NCBI RefSeq assembly: GCF_004122735.1
Contig: NZ_SDIF01000070.1
Coordinates: forward strand, 1 to 34,023
Origin: Streptomyces sioyaensis
GTDB taxonomy: Bacteria; Actinomycetota; Actinomycetes; Streptomycetales; Streptomycetaceae
Direction: 5' to 3'
Length of the DNA stretch: 34,023 nt
The translations under genes and the position numbers were made by a program. Positions 17,763 to 24,273 of the stretch are shown here, piece by piece. Within the stretch, counting starts at the first letter, position 1. Every line of letters begins with the position of its first letter. The notes beneath the pieces are model-generated. The model worked only from the letters and a program-made list of their open reading frames with translations. It did no database searches and had not been told where the DNA came from.

Positions 17763-17829
17763 TGTCAATCTCGCGTGATTGATTAAAGCCAAGGGGTGAA
17801 GGAGGCGACAGGTGAAATTGGCGCAATAA
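17763..17829. promoter_or_regulatory. A/T-rich promoter zone upstream of IPT/TIG genes, with mini-ORF
   Basis: On the minus strand a perfect TTGACA (17763-17768) overlaps an inverted repeat CAATC-TCGCGT-GATTG (17766-17781), as an operator over a -35 box would. No good -10 box is seen at the expected spacing. On the plus strand AAGGAGG (17799-17805) precedes GTG AAA TTG GCG CAA TAA (17812-17829), a well-spaced five-codon frame with no gene behind it. Both signals are tentative. Confidence 0.3.
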
Positions 17830-18136
17830 AGGCTCGATAGGTAAATAGGCTAAGGACTACTTAACCGACCCCATCCGCCGTTGCACGCCCCGGCTCTTTC
17901 CTCTTCATTCCAGCCGACAAGGCCGCCGAAAAAACGGGCGGACGGCCGCAACCGCCCACCCGTCGGCGGCATATGTGTGCACGCGAGCAGCCCCAGGGCC
18001 TCTTCCGCACAGGATCGTCCACCGCCTGTTGGGCAGTGCGGGGGTGCGGGGCCGGGGTCGTGCGATACGAGGAGGCGGGCAACAGCCGGATCCGCCCTGC
18101 GCGTTACGCCGGTGCGTGCCCTGCCGGCTCGCCGTC

Positions 18137-18208
18137 CAGCTCATCCCTCGGCTCGGCGTTCAGCTCATCGCTCGGCTCGTCGTTCCGCGCATCGTTCAGC
18201 TCGTCGGG
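18137..18208. repeat. degenerate 24-bp tandem repeat x3
   Basis: Units at 18137-18160, 18161-18184 and 18185-18208 follow the pattern CAGCTCATCgCTCGGCTCGtCG. The first two match at all but two positions and the third is more diverged. On the minus strand one frame reads as acidic DEL/NEP-like repeats, but it has no credible start, so I treat it as non-coding. Confidence 0.55.
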
Positions 18209-18216
18209 GCGGGCAA

Positions 18217-18258
18217 GTCCTGGTGCGAGAACTCCGAGTCCTAGTGCGAGAACTCCGA
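18217..18258. repeat. 21-bp tandem duplication at the stop of the DJ-1 gene
   Basis: Units 18217-18237 and 18238-18258 differ by one base. On the minus strand the unit inside the gene encodes the C-terminal EFSH and TAG stop. The downstream copy repeats the same codons in frame but has CAG in place of TAG. The gene therefore either gained an early stop through duplication or gained a decayed copy after its stop. Confidence 0.8.
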
Positions 18259-18774
18259 GACGAACGCCGCGCAGAAGGCCTCCAGATCCGCGGGCCTGCG
18301 GCTGGTGATCAGGGTGTTCGGTCCGGCGGTGCAGATCTTGACCTGCTCGTCGACCCAGGTGCCGCCCGCGTTGCGGATGTCGGTCCGCAGACTCGGCCAG
18401 GAGGTCAGGGTGCGGCCGCGCACCACATCGGCCTCGATGAGCGTCCACGGTGCATGGCAGATGGCGGCCACCGGCTTTCCGGCGTCGAAGAACGACCTGA
18501 TGAACGCCACGGCCCGCGGGTCCAGGCGCAGCGCATCCGGGTTGGCCACGCCGCCGGGCAGCACCAGACCGTCGAAGTCCGCCGCGGTGGCCTCGTCCAC
18601 CGTCAGATCGACGGGGAAGGTGGCCGCCCTGTCCAGGTGGTGGAACGCCTGCACCTTTCCCGTGTGGGTGGAGACCAGCGTCGGGCCGCCGGCCGCGGCG
18701 ACCACCGCCTGCCAGGGCTGGGTCAGCTCCACCTCTTCGGTGCCCTCCGGGGCCACCAGAAACGCCGCCTGCAT
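18241..18774 (-). CDS. DJ-1/PfpI family protein
   Basis: This 177-residue cytosolic protein of the DJ-1/PfpI superfamily has the nucleophile elbow AICHAPW with C106 followed by H107, and an acidic partner near the N-terminus (E13 in EGTEEVEL). DFDGLVLPGGVANPD is the family's typical strand-turn. Relatives act as glyoxalase III or protein deglycase/stress proteins, and some have peptidase activity in hexameric form. Which applies here cannot be told. The ATG at 18774 is chosen because it lies directly before the first beta strand (QAAFLVAPEG), with GAAGGGA upstream at a long spacing. Upstream in-frame residues are unconserved. The C-terminus overlaps a 21-bp tandem duplication that carries the stop. 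It is divergent from the PucR-type regulator, which might control it. Confidence 0.88.
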   Translation of the reverse strand: MQAAFLVAPEGTEEVELTQPWQAVVAAAGGPTLVSTHTGKVQAFHHLDRAATFPVDLTVDEATAADFDGLVLPGGVANPDALRLDPRAVAFIRSFFDAGKPVAAICHAPWTLIEADVVRGRTLTSWPSLRTDIRNAGGTWVDEQVKICTAGPNTLITSRRPADLEAFCAAFVSEFSH

Positions 18775-19000
18775 ACTGCGCTCACGTCCCTTCGTCGGGT
18801 CGGGGAGCGAGGAAGCCCCCGCTCCCACTTCTCGACCATAACGGCCCACAGCGCCAGGCACTTCTTTGCCGGTCCGGGCCCCGCGGACCGGGCCCGACGG
18901 GTGCTCCCGAGGCCGTCCGGCGCCCTGAGAAGCGCGCGATCAGCGGCCGCCCCGCTCTCCCGATCGTCCACTCACGGCACATGTGCTGGACACTGTGTAC

Positions 19001-20602
19001 ATGCCCCTGCACCTCTCCGACCTCCTGGCCCGGCCCGACCTCGATCTGTCGGTCGCCTACGACGTGCCGCCGCACCTGCTGGCCCGCACGATCGAGGCGG
19101 CGACGGTCTCGGATCTGCCGGCGCCGGGAAAGTGGCTGGAGGGCGGCGAACTCCTCATGACCATCGGGCTGTTGTTGCCGAGGGAGCCGGCCGCGTGCCG
19201 GGCGTACGTCCGGGATGTCGCCGAGGGCGGGGCGGCGTGTCTGGCGCTCGGGCTGGGGCAGGGGCTGCCGTATCAGGAGGCGCCGGAGCCGCTGGTGCGG
19301 GCGGCGGAGGAGGCCGGGCTGCCGCTGCTGACGGTGCCGGACGGGGTGCCGTTCATCGCCGTCACCAAAGCGGTCTTCGACGCGCGGGCCCAGGAACAGC
19401 GCGAACTGCTGCAGCGGGCCTTCGCCACCCAGCGGCGGCTGACCGCCGCGGCGACCGGCGGCGGCCTGCGCCCGATGCTGGCGGAGTGGACGGCCGCCAC
19501 CGGCGTGGGCGCCGCGGTGCTCGACCCCCTGGGGCGGCTGCTGGCGGCCGGCGAGCGGGCGCGGCACACGCCTCCCGCGCAGGCGCAGGAGCTGCTCGCG
19601 CGGGTCGCCGCGCACGGGCTGCGCGGCAGCGCCGCCAGCACGGCCGCCGGGCAGCAGCTGGAGGTGCAGCCGCTGGGGGCCCGGCGGCTGCGCGGGCTGC
19701 TGCTGCTCACCGGCCGCTTGGACGACGCCGCCCGCTCGGTCGTCCCGGGCCTGGTCTCCCTGCTCTCCCTGGAGCTGGAGCGCCGTCATCTGCGCGATGA
19801 GCCGGAGCGGCGCCGCAGGTCGGCGCTGCTGTCGGAGCTGCTGGCGGACGAGGGTCCGTCCGCCGACCGGGCCCGGGACGTGCTGCAGTCGGTGGGGCTG
19901 ACCGCCGAGCGGGTGCGGGGGGTCGTGGTGGAGGCCCCGGGCGGCACGGGAGGCCGTACGGGGCCGGACCCGTCGCGGGAGGGGAGCGCGGAGGGCGCCG
20001 CGCAGGAGATGGCCGCCGATCTGGCGCTGGCGCTGCCCGGCGGCCTGGTCCGGGTGGTGGACGGGGCGGCTGGCCCGTTGATCGAGGCGGTGGCCGGCGA
20101 GGACCTGGACGTCCGCGAGGTGCTCGCCCGCTTCGCCCCGCACCGTCCGGCCGGTATCGGCCCGGCCGCCGGCCCCGAAGCGGTCCGGGTGTCGCTGCAC
20201 CAGGCGGCCGGTCTGCTGGCCGTCAGCCGGGCCGGCGGGGAGCCCGCCGAGGCCCGGCAGAGCCAGGCCAGCCGGCTCCTGCTCGACCTGGGCGACCGCC
20301 GTACGCTGGACGGTTACGCCGACACGGTGCTGGGCCCGCTCGACCTCGCCGACCACGGCGAGGAGCTGACCGCCACGCTCGCGGCCTGGCTGGAGACCGG
20401 CGGCGCCTGGGACGCCACCAGCCGGCGGCTCGGCGTCCACCGGCACACCGTACGCAACCGCCTGGACAAGGTGATGGACCTCACCGGCCGCCGCCTCGAC
20501 GACCCCGACGACCGCTTCGACCTGTGGCTGGCCACCCGCATCCGCCGCGGCGGCACCCCCGGGACCGGCGGCCGCCCCACTCCCCCGCCGCCGGGCCGGT
20601 GA
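19001..20602 (+). CDS. PucR family transcriptional regulator
   Basis: This 533-residue regulator has the three-part PucR architecture: an N-terminal PucR ligand domain (about 1-125; LSDLLARPDLDLSV, EGGELLMTIGLLLP, LPLLTVPDGVPFI), a central GAF/GGDEF-like region (about 150-400), and a C-terminal PucR helix-turn-helix (about 455-515; LAAWLETGGAWDATSRRLG and VHRHTVRNRLDKV). Family members respond to purine or other nitrogen metabolites and often activate adjacent catabolic genes. No purine genes are nearby, so the target may be the divergent DJ-1 gene or the downstream metallophosphoesterase. The ATG at 19001 gives the common MPL-x-LSDLL start; a GTG at 18983 is in frame. Neither has a good ribosome binding site. 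The downstream gene begins 63 bases after the stop. Confidence 0.9.
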   Translation: MPLHLSDLLARPDLDLSVAYDVPPHLLARTIEAATVSDLPAPGKWLEGGELLMTIGLLLPREPAACRAYVRDVAEGGAACLALGLGQGLPYQEAPEPLVRAAEEAGLPLLTVPDGVPFIAVTKAVFDARAQEQRELLQRAFATQRRLTAAATGGGLRPMLAEWTAATGVGAAVLDPLGRLLAAGERARHTPPAQAQELLARVAAHGLRGSAASTAAGQQLEVQPLGARRLRGLLLLTGRLDDAARSVVPGLVSLLSLELERRHLRDEPERRRRSALLSELLADEGPSADRARDVLQSVGLTAERVRGVVVEAPGGTGGRTGPDPSREGSAEGAAQEMAADLALALPGGLVRVVDGAAGPLIEAVAGEDLDVREVLARFAPHRPAGIGPAAGPEAVRVSLHQAAGLLAVSRAGGEPAEARQSQASRLLLDLGDRRTLDGYADTVLGPLDLADHGEELTATLAAWLETGGAWDATSRRLGVHRHTVRNRLDKVMDLTGRRLDDPDDRFDLWLATRIRRGGTPGTGGRPTPPPPGR

Positions 20603-20630
20603 CACGAACCCCTACATTTTCGGTCCGCCC

Positions 20631-20665
20631 TTCACTCTCTCCCCGGCACCGTTTTTACTTCGAGG
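20631..20665 (+). promoter_or_regulatory. possible leaderless promoter of the metallophosphoesterase gene
   Basis: TTCACT (20631-20636) and TTTACT (20654-20659) are 17 bases apart, ideal -35/-10 spacing. The GTG start at 20666 lies six bases after the -10 box, which would make the transcript leaderless. That would explain why the GAGG next to the GTG is too close to serve as a ribosome binding site. Confidence 0.4.
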
Positions 20666-21610
20666 GTGACCTACGAGATCCGCACCCCCACGCCCGGCAC
20701 CGCCGGCCCCGCCATCGCGCCCCCTGCACGCTCCGCACGGAGCGGCGGGCGCGGCGCCCTGGTGGCCGTCAGCGATCTGCACGTCCGCTACAAGGAGAAC
20801 CGCGACATCGTCGAGGGGCTGCAGCCGCAGTCCGACGACGACTGGCTGCTGGTGGCCGGCGACATCGGCGAGCGGGTGTCCGACATCCGCTGGGCGCTCG
20901 CCCTGCTCAGCAGCCGGTTCGCCAAGGTGGTGTGGGTGCCCGGCAATCATGAGCTGTGGACGACGGCCGACGACCCGGTACAGCTGCGCGGTGTGGCGCG
21001 CTATGAGCATCTGGTCGGCATCTGCCGGGAGTTGGGTGTCCTCACCCCCGAGGACCCCTATCCGGTGTGGGAGGGCGAAGGCGGTCCGGTCGTCATCGCA
21101 CCGCTCTTCCTCCTCTACGACTACACCTTCCGGCAGCCCGGGGTGACGTCCACGCACGAGGCGCTCGCCCGGGCCGAGAAGGCCGGAGTGGTGTGCACCG
21201 ACGAGCACTTCCTGCACCCGGACCCGTATCCGACGCGAGAGGCGTGGTGCCGGGCGCGGGTGGCCGCCACCGAGGCCCGGCTCGCCGCCGTGCCCGAGGA
21301 CCTGCCGACGGTGCTCGTCAACCACTGGCCGGTGGTGCGCGAGCCCACCGAGCCGCTGTGGTACCCGGATTTCGCGCTGTGGTGCGGTACGGAGGCGACC
21401 GCCGACTGGCCCGTCCGCTTCCGGGCCGCCGCCGTGGTCTACGGCCATCTCCACATCCCGCGGCTGCTGGTCTGCGACGGCGTCCCGCATCAGGAGGTGT
21501 CGCTCGGCTACCCGCGCGAGTGGCAGCGCCGCTCCCGCGCCCCGGGCCGCCCGGTCCAGATCCTCCCCGTGCCGGCCGCGGCCGGCGACACCACGGGGAC
21601 CCCCGCATGA
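20666..21610 (+). CDS. metallophosphoesterase
   Basis: This 314-residue calcineurin-like phosphoesterase is predicted to be cytosolic. Metal-binding motifs occur in order: VAVSDLHV (about 34-41), LVAGDIGE, WVPGNHELW, VLVNHWPV and VYGHLHIP. These are the D-x-H, GD, GNHE, H and GHxH blocks of the family. The first 30 residues are Ala/Pro-rich and unconserved. The GTG at 20666 is the first usable start; GTG 20762 would cut close to the first motif. The gene overlaps the phosphopantetheinyl transferase gene by four bases (ATGA), so translation is coupled. This suggests a role tied to carrier-protein or CoA chemistry, such as hydrolysing a phosphodiester, but the substrate is unknown. Confidence 0.9.
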   Translation: MTYEIRTPTPGTAGPAIAPPARSARSGGRGALVAVSDLHVRYKENRDIVEGLQPQSDDDWLLVAGDIGERVSDIRWALALLSSRFAKVVWVPGNHELWTTADDPVQLRGVARYEHLVGICRELGVLTPEDPYPVWEGEGGPVVIAPLFLLYDYTFRQPGVTSTHEALARAEKAGVVCTDEHFLHPDPYPTREAWCRARVAATEARLAAVPEDLPTVLVNHWPVVREPTEPLWYPDFALWCGTEATADWPVRFRAAAVVYGHLHIPRLLVCDGVPHQEVSLGYPREWQRRSRAPGRPVQILPVPAAAGDTTGTPA

Positions 21611-22266
21611 TCGACAAACTGCTGCCGCCCCCGGTCGTGACCGCGGAGGCCTTCCAGGACGCCCCGGTGTCGCAGATGTTCCCGGAGGAGTGGGCGCTGG
21701 TGGCCGGGGCCGTCCCCAAGCGGCAGAAGGAGTTCGGCACCGTACGCGGCTGCGCCCGCAGCGCACTGGCCGAGCTGGGGATCGCCCCCGCTCCCCTGCT
21801 TCCGGGCCCCCGCCGGGAGCCGCAGTGGCCGGCCGGCATCGTCGGCGCGATGACGCACTGCAACGGCTATCGCGCCGCCGCGGTGGCCCGCTCGGCGGAG
21901 GTGCGCACCATCGGCCTGGACGCCGAGCCCCATCTGCCGGTGAACGACCCCGGGGTGGTCGATCTGGTCACCCTCCCCGCGGAACGCCCCCAGCTCGCCC
22001 GGCTGGCCGCGGCGCAGCCCGAGGTCTGCTGGGACCGCCTGGTCTTCAGCGCGAAGGAGAGCGTCTACAAGGCGTGGTACCCCCTCACCCGCCGCTGGCT
22101 CGACTTCCAGGAGGCCCACCTCATCCTCGACCCCACCAACGCCACCTTCACCGCCCGCCTCCTCGTCCCGGGCCCCGTGATCGACGGCCGCGAACTCACC
22201 GAATTCAGCGGCCGCTGGCTGATCGGGGCGGGGCTGGTGGTGACGGCGATCGTGGTGACGGTGTGA
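21607..22266 (+). CDS. 4'-phosphopantetheinyl transferase, Sfp type
   Basis: This 219-residue enzyme moves the 4'-phosphopantetheine arm of CoA onto a serine of acyl or peptidyl carrier proteins, activating polyketide and nonribosomal peptide synthases. The Mg/CoA motif GLDAEP has D105 and E107, and the second motif WDRLVFSAKESVYKAW carries E151 and K155. MTHCNGYRAAAVA matches the block with the phosphate-binding His. Length is typical of Sfp/EntD-type enzymes. The ATG at 21607 overlaps the stop of the metallophosphoesterase gene (ATGA), so the pair is co-translated. No synthase genes are in the window, so it probably serves clusters elsewhere. The upstream in-frame extension lies over the phosphoesterase gene and is not real. 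Confidence 0.93.
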   Translation: MIDKLLPPPVVTAEAFQDAPVSQMFPEEWALVAGAVPKRQKEFGTVRGCARSALAELGIAPAPLLPGPRREPQWPAGIVGAMTHCNGYRAAAVARSAEVRTIGLDAEPHLPVNDPGVVDLVTLPAERPQLARLAAAQPEVCWDRLVFSAKESVYKAWYPLTRRWLDFQEAHLILDPTNATFTARLLVPGPVIDGRELTEFSGRWLIGAGLVVTAIVVTV

Positions 22267-22295
22267 ACTGCCCGAGGAGCAGGGGAGGTTCCTGA

Positions 22296-22318
22296 CCCGC
22301 CTCTCGCAGGGGGGCGGG
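22296..22318 (+). terminator. hairpin after the phosphopantetheinyl transferase gene
   Basis: CCCGCC (22296-22301) and GGCGGG (22313-22318) form a 6-bp stem about 30 bases after the stop. The loop bases can add inner pairs across mismatches. No T-run follows, so this is a modest terminator candidate. Confidence 0.4.
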
Positions 22319-22450
22319 CCGCGCATAACGCAGCATCAAGAGTCGTGTTCCGCACCGATCGACCACAGTGACGGACCGGCCGGCGCAACCCTGTACGCCC
22401 TGCGGTATTTTTATGAATCGTCAGGACGTCGAAGGGTCAGTAGCCCACTT

Positions 22451-23761
22451 ATGCAAGAGCAATTCGCCCCCACCGGCGGAACAGAACCGTCCGATACCGA
22501 GCTGGTCGCGCGTATCCGTGCGGCCGCCCGGACCGGCGGCCCGGCGACGGCTGATCCACGTGGGGCGGCAGTTCCGGACGGAACGGCCGAGGAAGCCCTC
22601 GACGAGTTCCACCGCCGGCACTACGCCGCCGTATTGGCCTACGCCCGCACCTGCTGCGGATCCTCCCAGGCCGCGGCGGATCTGGCGGCGGAAGCCATCG
22701 CCGGCGTCCTGCACTCCCCCGGCCCGGGAGACGCGCCGACGGACTGGCAGGCCAGCTTGCTGGCGGCGGTACGCCACACCGCCGCCGTCTGGCACCAGGG
22801 CCCCCGAAGGACCGAGCTGCGCGACGACTTCGCGTCCTGGCCGGCCGGGCGGCATCCGGGGGAGGGCTCCGGTCCGTCCGACACCGGGCAGGTCTCCTTC
22901 ACCGGGCAGGTGTCCTTCACCGGACACCTGCCCCTCACTGGCGACGAACCCTCCGACTCCGTCCGCCCCCTGGGGATGAACCCCTCCAACGGGCCGCGCA
23001 AGGCCCAGGGGTCCCGACTCGCCCCGGCGCGCATCGCCGTGCTCGCCGCCGCCGTGGCCGTCGTGGCCGGGCTTGCCATATCCGTCGGCCCGCTGCTCGG
23101 CCCGACGCGCCACCAGGCCTCGGGCGCCGGCCCCGGAGGCGTCGGCCACTCTTCGGCTCCCACTCCCGACCGGTCGCCGACGGCGTCTCCCGAGAAGTCG
23201 GCGACCGCCTCCCGCTCGGCGTCGGCCACACCGACCGCCGGCCGCAGCACGGCGTCGAAGCACCCGAGTTCCCGGCCCTCGAAGTCGGCCACCCGGTCGC
23301 CCTCCGCACCCCGGGGCCCCGAGGACAAGCCGCCACCCGCCCACACCACCGCGTTAACCGCCCGGCCGTGGAGCTCCAGCCAGAACGCCTGGGGGCCGGT
23401 GGGACAGAACCGCAGCATCGACGGGCGTCCCCTCACCATCGCGGGGATCGGCTACGTCGAAGGCCTGGGGGCCCACGCCAACAGCGAGATCACCTACCAG
23501 CTCGGCGGCGCCTGCTCCGCCCTCAGCGTGGACGTGGGGATCGACGACGAGGTGGGCGCGAACGGCTCGGTGGTCTTCCAGATCTACCGGGACGGCACGC
23601 TGGTCGCCGACAGCGGGCTGATGACGGTCGGCCAATCCGCGAAGCATCTCACCGCGGACCTCACCGGCGGCAGCGAGCTACGACTCGTGGCCACGGACGC
23701 AGGCAACGGGAACAACTCCGATCACGCCGACTGGGGTGGGCCGCTCATCACGTGCAGATGA
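22451..23761 (+). CDS. sigma-region-2-like / transmembrane / NPCBM fusion protein
   Basis: This 436-residue membrane protein has unusual domain order. Residues 45-115 resemble region 2 of ECF-type sigma factors (ALDEFHRRHYAAVLAYAR, then SSQAAADLAAEAIAGVL). No region 4 follows, so it should not direct transcription as a complete sigma factor. Residues 143-165 hold three 6-residue repeats (TGQVSF, TGQVSF, TGHLPL). One transmembrane helix lies at about 194-216. A Ser/Thr/Pro-rich wall-spanning linker (about 220-305) leads to an NPCBM-type carbohydrate-binding domain (about 306-436: SIDGRPLTIAG, YVEGLGAHANSEITY, VDVGIDDEVG, VVFQIYRDG, HADWGGPLI). The topology is cytoplasmic N-terminus and extracellular C-terminus, suited to signalling sugar or wall binding inward; that is inference. 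GAAGGG lies rather far upstream of the ATG, and an A/T-rich run at 22404-22417 may be the promoter. Confidence 0.8.
   Translation: MQEQFAPTGGTEPSDTELVARIRAAARTGGPATADPRGAAVPDGTAEEALDEFHRRHYAAVLAYARTCCGSSQAAADLAAEAIAGVLHSPGPGDAPTDWQASLLAAVRHTAAVWHQGPRRTELRDDFASWPAGRHPGEGSGPSDTGQVSFTGQVSFTGHLPLTGDEPSDSVRPLGMNPSNGPRKAQGSRLAPARIAVLAAAVAVVAGLAISVGPLLGPTRHQASGAGPGGVGHSSAPTPDRSPTASPEKSATASRSASATPTAGRSTASKHPSSRPSKSATRSPSAPRGPEDKPPPAHTTALTARPWSSSQNAWGPVGQNRSIDGRPLTIAGIGYVEGLGAHANSEITYQLGGACSALSVDVGIDDEVGANGSVVFQIYRDGTLVADSGLMTVGQSAKHLTADLTGGSELRLVATDAGNGNNSDHADWGGPLITCR
22883..22936 (+). repeat. 18-bp coding repeat x3 forming a 12-bp hairpin
   Basis: Three 18-base units (22883-22900, 22901-22918, 22919-22936) encode TGQVSF, TGQVSF and TGHLPL. 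Bases 22904-22915 (GGGCAGGTGTCC) are exactly complementary to 22922-22933 around a 6-base loop. The third unit is thus partly the inverted complement of the second while staying in frame. The hairpin sits inside a coding region in the cytoplasmic linker. Confidence 0.75.
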
Positions 23762-23768
23762 GCGGCCG

Positions 23769-23792
23769 CCTGCCGCGGACGGCCGCGGCAGG
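23769..23792 (+). terminator. hairpin terminator after the NPCBM fusion gene
   Basis: CCTGCCGCGG (23769-23778) pairs perfectly with CCGCGGCAGG (23783-23792) around an ACGG tetraloop, starting eight bases after the stop. The next gene is convergent, so the hairpin may also act on msrB transcripts. Confidence 0.65.
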
Positions 23793-23849
23793 GCTGCCCC
23801 GCACTGTCTGACGGGCCTCACTGCTGCGCGGGCCGCGCCGTCCCACCCC

Positions 23850-24257
23850 TCACGCGTCGTCCGAAAGCAGCCGCAGCGAGATCGAGTTGATGCAGTACCG
23901 CTGGTCCGTCGGCGTCGGATACCCCTCGCCCTCGAAGACGTGCCCGAGATGCGAGCCGCAGCGCGCGCAGCGCACTTCGGTCCGCGTCATTCCGTGCGAC
24001 GTGTCGGGCACGAGTTCCACGGCGTCCGAGTCGCGTGCGTCGTAGAAGGACGGCCAGCCGCAGTGGCTGGCGAACTTGGTGTCGGAGCGGAAGAGCTCGG
24101 CGCCGCAGGCGCGGCAGGAGTAGACGCCCTCGGTCGTGGTGTCGGTGTACTCGCCGACGAAGGCGGGCTCGGTGCCGGCCTGGCGGAGCACCTGGTACTC
24201 CGCGGGGGTCAGCTCGGCGCGCCACTGCTCGTCGGGCTTGTCGATCTCGTACGGCAT
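23850..24257 (-). CDS. msrB: peptide-methionine (R)-S-oxide reductase MsrB
   Basis: This 135-residue cytosolic enzyme reduces the R form of methionine sulfoxide in proteins, using thioredoxin. The zinc site is C48-x-x-C51 and C97-x-x-C100, the catalytic cysteine is C122 in RYCINSISL, and a likely resolving cysteine is C66 in SHCGWPSF. HGMTRTEVRC and GHVF are family signatures. The ATG at 24257 has GGAGG six bases upstream. It follows murC by 16 bases on the same strand, so the two are likely co-transcribed. Length is normal and no signal peptide is present. Confidence 0.96.
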   Translation of the reverse strand: MPYEIDKPDEQWRAELTPAEYQVLRQAGTEPAFVGEYTDTTTEGVYSCRACGAELFRSDTKFASHCGWPSFYDARDSDAVELVPDTSHGMTRTEVRCARCGSHLGHVFEGEGYPTPTDQRYCINSISLRLLSDDA

Positions 24258-24273
24258 CGGGGGCCTCCTTGGC

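Larger units (their letters stand above)
17585..18216. other. long intergenic region, no supported gene
   Basis: About 630 bases separate the IPT/TIG start from the repeated end of the DJ-1 gene. Reading frames here are short or low in coding character. An A/T-rich block (about 17760-17870) is likely a promoter zone. Three degenerate 24-base units (18137-18208) also occur. I found no tRNA-like fold and no clear terminator. A small regulatory RNA is possible but unsupported. Confidence 0.6.

Noticed and set aside
17812..17829. Five-codon frame as a definite leader peptide gene
   Set aside because: The ribosome binding site is good, but no gene follows on that strand for it to control, so it is kept only as a note in the promoter-zone entry.
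18104..18448. Minus-strand frame with acidic DEL/NEP repeats downstream of the DJ-1 gene
   Set aside because: Most of it is a shadow of the DJ-1 gene in another frame, and it has no credible start or ribosome binding site for the repeat part.
22919..22942. LPLTG motif in the NPCBM fusion protein, resembling a sortase signal
   Set aside because: It lies before the transmembrane helix on the predicted cytoplasmic side and is part of an internal repeat, not a C-terminal sorting signal with a following hydrophobic segment and basic tail.
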